Assembly: GCA_963995525.1 (NCBI GenBank)
Contig: OZ023213.1
Span: forward strand, 39,575,989 to 39,639,988
From: Escarpia spicata
Taxonomy: Eukaryota; Annelida; Polychaeta; Sabellida; Siboglinidae
Length of the DNA: 64,000 bases
Direction of reading: 5' to 3'
The notes under the pieces are model-generated. The model worked only from the letters and a program-made list of their open reading frames with translations. It had not been told where the DNA came from and ran no database searches. Every line of letters starts with the position of its first letter. Position 1 is the stretch's first letter. Made by a program: the position numbers and the translations under genes. This document shows positions 10,302 through 20,338 of this stretch, in pieces.

Positions 10302-10463
10302 AATTATATTATTTAAAGCTGTTTTGAAATATCCAGTACTATATTACAATGCTGTAAACAAATTCTAGGTAAATTACAATTGTTTGTATTCCAGGGACCA
10401 ATGCTCCATGTTCTTAAGTTTATAATAACTATGTTTCTTACCTTTCGATATCTGTTGTAGCAG

Positions 10464-11530
10464 CAGTTGACATCAGAAGCACTGAGGAAGATGAAATGTT
10501 CCCAGCAAAGAAAAGAGGTACGTATGATTTTGTAATGGTTTACACAACCACTCTACATTTACGAAAAAGGTGTCAATTAAAATAATCCTATCAAAAAACT
10601 AATCTTAAAAGGGGGAAGTCTGTTCTTAGGTTTTCATTAATTAATAATTTACTGTTCTTAAGTTTATAAGAACTATGTTGAAGGTATACTGCCACCCATA
10701 TTGTTTTACTAAGCTAGTAACGATGTTCGCAAGGAAGGTAAACAAAACATCCAGTTTCAAAGCAAGCTTTTTTGGCAAAATTATCCACAGGGGGCAGACT
10801 GTCTACCTTTAATAACGTGTATACAACTTGTCCTGTTTACATGCTACTATGATATCACTTTCAACAAAGAGCATGCAGTGGGATGTGGAAGACAATTGCT
10901 TGAACAAGGCTTCCCTGCCCTTTACAATGGTGCTGCAGACGAAAGTGGTGCGAAGGGCAATTTATCAAGTAAGCGTACATTTTTGGCAAGGTATATGTAA
11001 ATTGACAATTATAACACACATGCTTAACTGTGCTAGTGTGGAATTTGCAATGGTGTGTTTGTCTATGCAATTATAAAGATAACAATGCCATTAACAAATA
11101 TGTTGCTGGAAGTATTGCAGATAAAAAAATGCATTTGATCGACTGCCATCTTCTACAGCTGTCACGTAGTGCTGGTGTTCAAAATTACATTCCATGGCGC
11201 AACCAACATGCTGTCTTTAGATGTAGATACGCCTAGATTTCACAAGAATCCTACCTATTCTCACAGGGTGGCATTTGCTCAGGTTCCAACAGATCCAAGG
11301 ACCCAGTAACAGGACATTGCAGTGTTGGGTAACTCAGCTAGTTTTAATATAGAACTGTCCAAGTATTTAATTTGTTTATTCTTGTTTCAGGCAAAACGGA
11401 CATCATGGAATTCCTGGATTGGTCGATGCCAACATGCTTGAAGCATCTCGACAATCAGTCTGCTTACTTGAAGACAAGAATGCAGTTATTCAATAGGCGA
11501 AAAACAAAACAACAGAATGAAATGAAAGTT
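10464..11530 (+). other. Possible exon remnants after the recombinase fragment
   Basis: Several short plus-strand stretches look protein-like but do not join into a recognisable gene. One near 10464-10518 follows a TTGTAG acceptor and ends at AAAAGAG-GTACG (DEMFPAKKR). Near 10852-10970, FNKEHAVGCGRQLLEQGF then PALYNGAADESGAKG ends before a GTAAGC. Near 11200-11310, LSLDVDTPRFHKNPTYSHR is read. Near 11390-11500, GHHGIPGLVDANMLEASR follows TTGTTTCAG. They may be exons of one unrecognised gene or debris of the recombinase-type element. I name no function. Confidence 0.25.
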
Positions 11531-11664
11531 GTCTCCTCAATTAGTGCTTGAGATGGTATCCAAATAATGTGTTGTATTCCACTTGTATAAAATTACAGAA
11601 AATAACTTCTAGAAGTTTTTGACTTTAATGCACACATTGATAAAAGGCTCTGTTTTTCTTTTTT

Positions 11665-11990
11665 CTACATGTACTTTCTATCTATTCTTGACACTTTTAC
11701 TCTAAATCTAGCTCGTGCTTGAGGCCCTAGGTTTTTTCTTTCTTTTTTCAACTAGGTGGGTATTGATTCTGCACCAGAAGTCTTCGTGTGGAATCTCACA
11801 GCTGACTATCTGTGTTCCTATTTTCTACATGTACTTTCTATCTATCCCTGACACGTTTTTCTAATTCCAGCTTGTCCTTGAGGCCCAAGTTGTTTTTCTT
11901 GATTTTTCCAACTACCTGGTGGTAGGTGGGTATTGATTCCACACCAGAAGTCTTCGTGTGGGATCTCACAGCTGACTATCAGTGGTCCTT
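11665..11990. repeat. Diverged tandem duplication of about 160 bp
   Basis: Two adjacent copies (about 11665-11820 and 11823-11990) share CTACATGTACTTTCTATCTA at the left and CAGAAGTCTTCGTGTGG then ATCTCACAGCTGACTATC at the right. They differ by many substitutions and a short GGTGGTAGGTGG insertion, so the duplication is old. No coding signal. Confidence 0.8.
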
Positions 11991-12889
11991 TTTTTAAGTA
12001 CAATCTGTCCCTCTTACTTATCTTTGTGTGTATTTGTACAAATTTCATTATGTCAGCGTGCATGCTGGCATATGTTGTAAGAGTAATGATGATGATTTGA
12101 TGTTGCAAGATAATATAAGACAATGTAATGCTATAATCAATAAGTCAGTAAGTTAGTTATGTGCACTGTATGTATAAAAGAAAGATCTGTGTTCACACCT
12201 TAGTGTGACTCATTGTACTCAAGCTCAAAAAGGAATCACAATTACTTATAAACCTCTTAAAAATAAATTATATTAAGCTGCTTAAATGAGTGTTGAGTAG
12301 AGAAATGGATATCTCACTAATGAGGTGTTTAATTGTTGCATATACTTATCAATATGTGAACATTACTGGAAGAATTATATATACGTATCTTAATAGAGAG
12401 AGTATAAAAATGACAGCGTGGTTTTCCCATATGTTATTTTCTTACATATTGTTGAATGTTAACAAAACTTAAATTAGTATGTGTGGATTTAATTGTTTGT
12501 ATATGATAGATATTAATTACTATGGTGATATCTCTTTAGTTGTTTTTAGTGGTTTATATAGGACCTCAGAGAGGGGCCAAAGGAACCACACTTAATCACC
12601 CACTTATTTTCCAAGCTCAACATTAATGCAGCAACGGGTTATATAAGAAACAAGAACATTCCAAAGAGGAGCCATGACCCAGTGACCTCCCTAGATACAC
12701 CTTTGGTAGCTATTATAATAAATGTGTGATGTCTATCTAGTCTAGAATTTTCATTTGGATACGATTAATCATTTAACCCCAACTTATTTTCGAGTGTTCG
12801 TTTTGCTCTTATGGCATTGTTACAAAAGTGGAATATGATTTAAATGAAGGTTTAATTTTGCCACACTTTTTGTCATAACATTCACCAAC
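11991..12889. other. No recognisable gene
   Basis: AT-rich sequence. A 60-codon ORF at 12290-12472 has no domain. Nothing else is supported. Confidence 0.5.
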
Positions 12890-13913
12890 ATGGGACTAAC
12901 AATGTGCCATGAGTTTATATGGAGTCTATAGTATTCATTGTCTTCTTGTGCTAGTCATAAACATGTGACTAACAATGTGCCATGAGTTTATATGGAGTCT
13001 ATAGTATTCATTGTCTTCTTGTGCTAGTCATAAACATGTGACTAACAATGTGCCATGAGTTTATATGGAGTCTATAGTATTCATTGTCTTCTTGTGCTAG
13101 TCATAAACATGTGACTAACAATGTGCCATGAGTTTATATGGAGTCTGTAGTATTCATTGTCTTCTTGTGCTAGTCATAAACATGTGACTAACAATGTGCC
13201 ATGAGTTTATATGGAGTCTATAGTATTCATTGTCTTCTTGTGCTGGTCATAAACATGTGACTAACAATGTGCCATGAGTTTATATGGAGTCTATAGTATT
13301 CATTGTCTTCTTGTGCTAGTCATAAACATGTGACTAACAATGTGCCATGAGTTTATATGGAGTCTATAGTATTCATTGTCTTCTTGTGCTAGTCATAAAC
13401 ATGTGACTAACAATGTGCCATGAGTTTATATGGAGTCTATAGTATTCATTGTCTTCTTGTGCTAGTCATAAACATGTGACTAACAATGTGCAATGAGTTT
13501 ATATGGAGTCTATAGTATTCATTGTCTTCTTGTGCTAGTCATAAACATGTGACTAACAATGTGCCATGAGTTTATATGGAGTCTATAGTATTCATTGTCT
13601 TCTTGTGCTAGTCATAAACATGTGACTAACAATGTGCCATGAGTTTATATGGAGTCTATAGTATTCATTGTCTTCTTGTGCTGGTCATAAACATGTGACT
13701 AACAATGTGCCATGAGTTTATATGGAGTCTATAGTATTCATTGTCTTCTTGTGCTAGTCATAAACATGTGACTAACAATGTGCCATGAGTTTATATGGAG
13801 TCTATAGTATTCATTGTCTTCTTGTGCTAGTCATAAACATGGGACTAACAATGTGCCATGAGTTTATATTGAGTCTATAGTATTCATTGTCTTCTTGTGC
13901 TAGTCATAAACGT
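12890..13913. repeat. 73-bp satellite-like array, 14 copies
   Basis: Fourteen head-to-tail copies of a 73-bp unit (for example from GTGACTAACAATGTGCCATG through AGTCTATAGTATTCATTGTC to TGCTAGTCATAAAC). Only scattered single-base differences are seen (a GCAATG variant, CTGGTC variants, one GTCTGTAG). The first and last units share a GGGACTAAC variant. The homogeneity implies recent expansion or ongoing conversion. There are no long ORFs. Confidence 0.96.
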
Positions 13914-14738
13914 GAATATTGCAGTGTCTGGTTTGTACCGTTTGCAAATTATTGATTAGGAATTTGGTATGGTTTTGAAACATATGTATAACTTAGTCAA
14001 GTAATGCAATATGCACTGACAATACACGTCTCCACTATATGCCATCCCTGATGGAGATTTGAGTCATTATTACCTAGTATATCTCTTATAATATTCCAGA
14101 ATAAAGTGATTGGATTGAATTTATAGCATTAACTGTTTGTTATGTTCCTTTCTTGTTGTGAGATGTTAACAATTAATTATGTAACCAACATTCATATACA
14201 GCTCGGCAAGCTACTTCAGTATTTCGAGAACATTTCCCCATATGAAAACTGGGTGCATCCCAGTTCATGCATATCCATGCACAAATTCACAATATTTGAA
14301 TGAAAACAGTATAATAGTTGAATGCCGGCTAGCACTATCTCAAAAAATATATTACACACATGAACATCGGCTGCTCGACTCTTGACAAGTAAAGATATGA
14401 TCTTATTAAAGCGCTTTACACTTCACTTGTCTGTGTCTTTTGAAAGAGAATTAAAAAGCCAATGCAACTCGATCATTTTATAAGGCACATCATATATTCA
14501 TATTCCTTGGAGACATCGCACATGATTTGCATAACCACAGGGCTGCGGTAAATTTAAATTAATGTTATCACATTTATTTGTTTTTGTTTAATTCCAGTTG
14601 CCATTTTTTATCCCCAGTCTATTTATTATGCGTGTTAGTAGTACAATTTTTTTTTCATTCTCATTTAGGCCACTAACAATGCATCTAAAATGTAGTGGCT
14701 TGCTTGAAAAGAATGTTGTTTGATAAAAAAAAATTCAC
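13914..14738. other. AT-rich flank, nothing recognised
   Basis: No ORF or repeat is supported; it may include the 5' part of the recombinase element that becomes recognisable at about 14780. Confidence 0.45.
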
Positions 14739-14779
14739 ATGGTATTATTAGAAATACATGAATTATTATGCCCCTTGTC

Positions 14780-15156
14780 TATTATTTCTATGGTCTCGGC
14801 CATTTCATATTTTCATAAAATTAATGGTTTGCAGGACCCAGCCAAGAATTTTATTATTGCCAAACTTTTGTCTGAGGCGCAGAACTTGGGAACATTGCAT
14901 GTCGTCAGGTTGCCCGTGACAATGCCAACACTTACACAGCTGATTAGTGCATGACGTCAGGTTGCCCGTGACAATGCCAATACTTACACAGCTGATTAGT
15001 GCTCTGCCACACGTCGTTACCTCATATTATCAATGTGCTATGTTACGGGCTATGATGGTTCTCGCCTTCAGGGCTTACTTAAGGGTAGGGGAAATGGTAC
15101 CTCAATCGGGTAGATTGATGCACGGTTGCCTTAGGTTCCGAGATGTAGCGCTGAAT
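14780..15156 (+). pseudogene. Tyrosine recombinase, N-terminal part, interrupted
   Basis: Plus-strand reading gives ISMVSAISYFHKINGLQDPA, IIAKLLSEAQNLGT, VRLPVTMPTLTQLISALP and LRAMMVLAFRAYLRVGEMVP. The last block is the arginine-I box (RVGEM) of tyrosine recombinases, and the first is the core-binding domain. A 52-bp tandem duplication (14897-14948 and 14949-15000) causes a frameshift. The reading frame stops at 15156, where LINE copy C is inserted; the rest of the domain resumes at 18344. The family resembles the integrase-like recombinases found in many copies in lancelets, molluscs and cnidarians (DIRS/Crypton-related); I cannot assign it further. Confidence 0.75.
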
Positions 15157-15261
15157 AACAAGATTTAACAAGATTTAACAAGATTGCCAACCAGAAAATT
15201 ACTCTGGATGGCAGTTGGACAAGGAAGCCTTTTGGCTTATCGAGAGTCCAATACTTTTTAT

Positions 15262-17325
15262 CTACATGTATCCCGCCTTTTTAAGGTGTATGTTGATTTT
15301 ATTTTTAAACATATTCACGCTACTAGCACCAACACAATCAGGAGATAATCTGTTCCATTCATTTACAGTCCTTTGTGAGAATGAGAACTTTCTTATATCT
15401 AATCTACACTGCTCCTTTACTAATGTAGCTTCATGTCCTCTGGTCCTTCTATCTTTCTTAACTGAGAAAAAAATGTTTCTATCAATATTTTCATAACCAT
15501 TCAATATTTTAAACACTTCTATGTGATCTCCTCTCAATCTCCTGGTCTCTAGTGTTGTTAAACCACATTCTTTTAGGCGTATTTCGTAACTAAGATCCCT
15601 CAGATTTGGTATCATTTTAGTCGCTCTCCTCTGTACTCTTTCTAGCATATCTATGTCCTTCTTGCGATATGGCCTCCATGCTTGTATACAATATTCTAAA
15701 TGAGGCCTCATTATTGTTTTGTACAGCGGTACTATGAATTCTTTTTTCTTATACGCTATATTTCGCCTAATTAATCAAAGGATTTGATTTCCCTTTGACG
15801 CTGCAATTCCGCACTGCTCTGAAACCTTCATATCAGCACTAATGGTTAACCCTAAGTCCTTTTCTTTTACAGTAGTACTTAGAACAGTACCCCCCATTTT
15901 ATATTTTACCTCTTCATTCCCATGACCTGTGTGGAGGCATTTACATTTCCCAAAATTGAACAGCATTTGCCACTTTTCAGACCATTTGATCAACCTATCA
16001 AGATCATCTTGTAAATGCTATCTGTCTCCATCACTTTTAATCCTTCTAAACACTTTTGTATCATCCGCAAATTTTAACACCTTGCTTGTTATATCATCGT
16101 CCAAATCGTTGATATATATTAAGAATAATATAGGTCCTAGTACTGATCCCTGTGGTACCCCACTCAATACCGATTTCCAGTTTGAAGCCTCCCCATCAAC
16201 TACTACACGTTGTCTTCTGTCATTCAGCCATTTTTCTATCCAGTTTATTATACCATTTCCTATGCCATGGGCCTTTAGCTTAAGGAGTAATCTTTGATGT
16301 GGTACTTTGTTGAAAGCTTTTTGAAAATCTAAATAGATGATATCTACTGGTGATCCCTCATCTACCCACCTAGTGATGTCTTCCAAAAAACATAACATAT
16401 TTGTTAAGCATGACCTCGCTTTTAAAAACCCATGTTGAGATGGGTTTATCAAGTTATGTTTAACAAGAAAATCCACCATGTGATCTTTAATTAGTCTTTC
16501 TAATAATTTGCAAATCACTGATGTTAAACTCACTGGTCTATAGTTCTCTGACTTGTTTCTCGAACCTTTTTTAAATAACGGTATAATGTTTGCCTCTTTC
16601 CATTCTAAAGGAACCACTCCCTCTTCTAATGACAAATTGAAAACTGTTGCAAGCGGTGCGCTAATTTGTTCTACAATTTCCAATAGTAGTTTGGGCGGAA
16701 TCCCGTCCACTCCAGGTGATTTATTATCCTTCATAGCCCTTATTTTCTTAGCTACCATTTCCGAGGTTACAACTAACTGTCCTAAATAGTCTGAATCTGC
16801 CCCCTTGAACTTAGCCTCTGGTACTGGCAGTGAACTAATATCTTCCCTGGTAAACACTGAACTAAAATACTCATTCAGGTCTTCTGCCATTAAGAATCCC
16901 TCTGATATTGTATGTCCAGCACTATCTTCTAGCGGACCGACCTTATCCTGAACTTTCTGTTTGCTTCGAATATACGCATAAAAACTCTTACTGTCATGTT
17001 TTATATTACTAGCTAATTTTTTGTCATAGCTTCTCTTTGAATTTCTAATTTCAGCTGTAGCTTGATTAAGTGCTTCTTTATAAATGTTGTAGTCTTCATC
17101 ATTTCCAGTACATCTATATGACTTCCACATCATTTGTTTATACTTAATTTTTCTAATGGCTTCTTTCGATAAGTGTTTCTTTTTAGACCGTTTCCCTTGT
17201 TTTTTGAAAGGTATAAATTTATCGACTATGCACTTAATTTCACTATTTAAGATATTCCAGCATTCGGTTGCTGTCTTATTCTTCAGTGTGTTATTCCAGT
17301 CTATCTTTGCTAAATATTTCCTCAT
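15262..17325 (-). pseudogene. Reverse transcriptase of LINE copy C, two nonsense codons
   Basis: Same domain order as the intact copy B, from RKYLAKIDW at 17325 to RTVNEWNRLSPD and the stop at 15262. Compared with copy B, two single-base changes create stops: CAG to TAG just after KSDGDR near 16018, and GGA to TGA after GNQIL near 15775. The frame is otherwise preserved across these points. The catalytic KFADDTKVF is intact, but KAFDKVPH has changed to KAFNKVPH. The copy is dead but young. Confidence 0.9.
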
Positions 17326-18040
17326 GTCCTTATACCTTCCTCTGTGGAAATTTCTCCTATACTGCTTTTACTATTCCTTTCTGATTTTACTTTGATGGTA
17401 AAATGTATCTGGTTGTGATCACTACTCCCCAGTGGCTCACATATCTTGACATTGTCAACTAATTCTTTCTGTGAGGACAAAACTAAGTCTAACACATTCT
17501 CTCCCCTGGTTGGTTCTAGCACATGTTGAGAAAGGAAACTATCTTGTACTAAAACTAAAAACTTGTGGTCCTCACTCCCCATACTCTGTAGAGATTTCCA
17601 TTGTATATGCCCATGGTTAAAGTCCCCCATAATAATACAGTTCCGTTTGCTTACTTCCCTTATAGCGTTTTGTATTTTTTCATTCTCTTCTATGCTTATG
17701 TTTGGACTTCGATAAACTAACCCAACTGTTAACGTTGAGTTTCCTGTAACTATGTTACACCAAACAGCTTCTTCGCAATCTGCTTCTCTTTCTAATTTTA
17801 TTTCATAAGCCTGGATAGATTCTTTAATATATAAAATAACTCCACCTCCCTTTCTTCCTATTCTATCTTTCCTAAACATTACATATCCTGTTAGTCCCAA
17901 TTCGGCATCTGATATATCAGTGGTGGCCCACGATTCGGTTATACCTATTATGTGAGGGTCAATATCTTCTACCATAATGTTTAGTTCACTTCTTTTGTTT
18001 ACTATGCTCCTTGCATTTAAACAAATGCATTTATATCCTG
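17322..18040 (-). pseudogene. AP endonuclease domain of LINE copy C
   Basis: N-terminal domain of ORF2, an APE-type endonuclease that nicks target DNA for reverse transcription. Motifs visible in order: CLNARSIVNKRSELN (motif-I Asn), GITESW (catalytic Glu), GGGVILYIK, YRSPN, MGDFNHGHIQW (Asp/Asn) and GSSDHNQI (the catalytic SDH). A frameshift near 17370 separates it from the RT frame. The ORF continues upstream with DSQGGFTEKPETGG, likely the ORF2 start region. Confidence 0.88.
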
Positions 18041-18139
18041 ATTCAGAACAGTTTTCCAGGCTGTTCTTTGCCGATTTATTTCTGCTGTCTTTATCTATGC
18101 CTCCAGTTTCAGGCTTCTCTGTGAATCCCCCCTGCGAAT

Positions 18140-18364
18140 CTAGTTTAAATAGATGCAGCCTGTCCCACTGTCAACAGATTGCAGCAAGTTCTCTGAGAAA
18201 ACTGCTGACCCCTTTCCACTTAGATGTAGGCCATCTCTCATGTACATATCTTCCCTCCCAACAAAGTATCCCCATAAATCTACGAATCCCACCCCCTCTT
18301 CTTTACACATCTGCTCAACTAGTGCGTTGATCGCCATCCTCTTGCAGAATGGGGACCTAATCAC
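18140..18364 (-). pseudogene. C-terminus of LINE ORF1 esterase (SGNH hydrolase)
   Basis: Reads KRMAINALVEQMCKEEGV, GFVDLWGYFVGREDMYMRD, then DGLHLSGKGSAVFSENL and a stop. The DGLHL block is the Asp-x-x-His motif (block V) of SGNH esterases, a domain known in ORF1 of CR1/L2 LINEs. It lies directly upstream of the endonuclease ORF of copy C, as expected for ORF1 followed by ORF2. The N-terminal parts (Ser and Gly-Asn blocks) are missing: the element is truncated at 18343, and the first few codons of this frame are recombinase DNA. Confidence 0.8.
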
Positions 18365-18734
18365 TATTTCTTTTCGTCATTTTAAGCATAGCGTTTGGCA
18401 GGGCCCTCAGTCATTACAGGTCGATGGACAGTGTATTGCGGGCACTTCAATTTATCTAGCAAAATTTCTCAGAGAATTTTTTTTTTTTAGGGGTACAGAT
18501 GTGGCTCCATTATTTGCATATGCGGATGGTACACCTATGCTACGTCGCGAGTTCGATATGCTTCTAAAACGTCTACTGGAGTTTTGCGGGTTAAGCGCGA
18601 GAGTGTTTAAAAGGCACAGCTCCAGAATTGGGGCAGCAACATCAGCTGCATTGCGACGTGAATCAGATGCGCAAATTAGAGCTGCAGGTAGATGGTCGTC
18701 TGATGCTTTTAGGAAGTACATTCGCATATCGTAG
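18344..18734 (+). pseudogene. Tyrosine recombinase, C-terminal catalytic part
   Basis: Continuation of the recombinase split by LINE C. Reads NGDLITISFRHFKHSVWQGP, GTDVAPLFAYADGTPMLRRE, KRHSSRIGAATSAAL and GRWSSDAFRKYIRI, then TAG near 18732. The blocks HSSRIGAAT (His-x-x-Arg) and GRWSSDAFRKYIR (Trp and nucleophile Tyr) complete the R-H-R-W-Y catalytic set with RVGEM at about 15090. The frame is open from NGDL to the end, so without the insertion and the 52-bp duplication the gene would be nearly whole. A T-run at 18479-18489 lies in frame before RGTDV. Confidence 0.82.
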
Positions 18735-19265
18735 GGTGGCACTGTAGGAACAGGGTTTTTTCAATTAGGTTTTATTCTCACGCTGTTACGGTGGCTCTGT
18801 GATGTCGGTTTTTCAATTAGGTTTTAATTTTACTTTGTTGCAACTACAGGGGATATGGCACAGACTCTGTCAGGGGCGGCGTCTGTCGCTGTATCTTCTG
18901 GGATAGACTGGGTGTTACGCAACGGGAATATGACTAGTACTCTGACATGGGCGGAGTTTGTGGTTGTATTTCTGTTGGGTACTCCGAGTGGGGGATTAGT
19001 TTGGGCTCTGACAGGGGTGGGGTCTTTACCTAGCTTACCTATCATTTCTTGTATAAAAGGGGGTACACAATGGGGATATGACCGTGATTCTGACAATGGC
19101 GGAGTTAACAGTTGTATCTCTGTTGGGTACTCCCGAGTTAGGAATACTGTGGTAATGGGGTTTTCAATTAGGTTTAATCTACATTAACGGTTGTATCTCT
19201 GTTCGGTACTCCGAGTTGGAGGATTAATCTAGGCTCTGGCAGTGGCAGAGTCTAAAGCTGGGACA
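18735..19265 (+). repeat. Degenerate repeats after the recombinase
   Basis: Imperfect repeats of blocks such as TTTTTCAATTAGGTTTTA, GGTTGTATCTCTGTTGGGTA with CTCCGAGT, and GCTCTGACAGGGG. At least three copies of the GTTGTAT..TCTGTTG-GTACTCC block occur (near 18962, 19110, 19191). They may be terminal or internal repeats of the recombinase element. ORFs here (18855-19187) are low complexity. Confidence 0.65.
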
Positions 19266-19323
19266 TGAGTAATTTGTATTATACTTGATTGTTATTATTA
19301 TCTGTAAGTTTTAAGTCTTATTT

Positions 19324-19374
19324 GGTGGGGGTCGGTCACAATTTGGGTGACCTGGTGGCGGAGTGACCCCCACC
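19324..19374. other. GC-rich nested hairpin
   Basis: Outer arms GGTGGGGGTC (19324-19333) and GACCCCCACC (19365-19374) are perfectly complementary; directly inside, GGTCAC (19334-19339) pairs with GTGACC (19347-19352). It lies just beyond the recombinase repeats in AT-rich DNA, so it may be a terminus or recombination site of that element. Confidence 0.6.
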
Positions 19375-19379
19375 CATAT

Positions 19380-20335
19380 GGTGAATGTCGCATATTAGTC
19401 AGTAGTCATTTACTTATTACGCATAATGTTATTATCAATGGTGTGACCACACGATACATTTGCGAATTATACATATTGTCTTAAATTAGCAGTCAGGGGC
19501 CGGCATACTTGCTGTGATTATTTGATTTTATTATAGTTGTGTACAATTACTAGTGCTGTAATAAATGTCATTAACTTGGCCTGTTTCAATCTATACTTGA
19601 CTTGTGTTGTTTTTCTGCATAAATACAAATATATAATTTAGATGCTGAATTTTATTACAGTTTTAAAGAAAATACATTTTAAAACTAAAAGAAACACTAA
19701 CCAACCTAAAAAAACCGACGGAATTTGATCGTAAAACCTGATCACTCGACGTCGAACGCCTAACCAACCATGCTACATGCTATTTTGCGTCACACTGGCC
19801 TTTTTAACGCTGTTACCATGGTAGTAAAACCTGACTTTTCCGGAACTAGATTACGTTTTTTATTATGCATTGACAGAAATAAGACTTGAACACATTTGCA
19901 ACCATTTATTGAAATTACGTTATCGCTTGTGGTCACATTTTGAAAATTATCCAAATTTAGATTAACTGTTCTATTTTACGTAACTTAATAAATTACATAA
20001 AATTATAATTGCTACCGTTTGTCTATATATATAGAAATGTATATATATAATATATATATATATGTTTGGATACTAATTTAATCACATACTATGATTGGTT
20101 ATAGTGAAACCTACCTCAGCAGTTGGCTAATTTTGATGCTGATATAGTTGTTGCAATGTCAGATTTTTCAAAAATGTGCACGGGACCCGTTTGTTTGCAT
20201 TGTGTTCACGTTTGCAGTCAAAATGATTTCAAAAAACATTTATAATTCATGAATATGATTGTATTGTAGGTGCCCACATTAAGTCGTTTTAGGCCCAGCT
20301 GTGCACGTGTGATTGCCACAGAAGATAGGATTATT
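19380..20335. other. AT-rich gap with TA microsatellite
   Basis: Contains a (TA)n tract at about 20024-20063. I looked for the pore-forming C-terminal exons of the DEG/ENaC gene on the minus strand and did not recognise them. Confidence 0.5.
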
Positions 20336-20338
20336 TAC

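Larger units (their letters stand above)
15157..18343 (-). mobile_element. LINE copy C, most complete copy of the family
   Basis: Minus-strand CR1/L2-like LINE running from the end of an esterase-type ORF1 (18140-18343) through endonuclease (17322-18040) and RT (15775-17325) to a 3' UTR that ends in repeats of a 10-bp TTAACAAGAT-type unit (15157-15186). It splits a tyrosine recombinase gene. A 7-bp candidate target-site duplication is GCTGAAT at 15150-15156 against GCAGAAT at 18344-18350 (6 of 7). Its 3' part is nearly identical to copy A. Confidence 0.92.
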
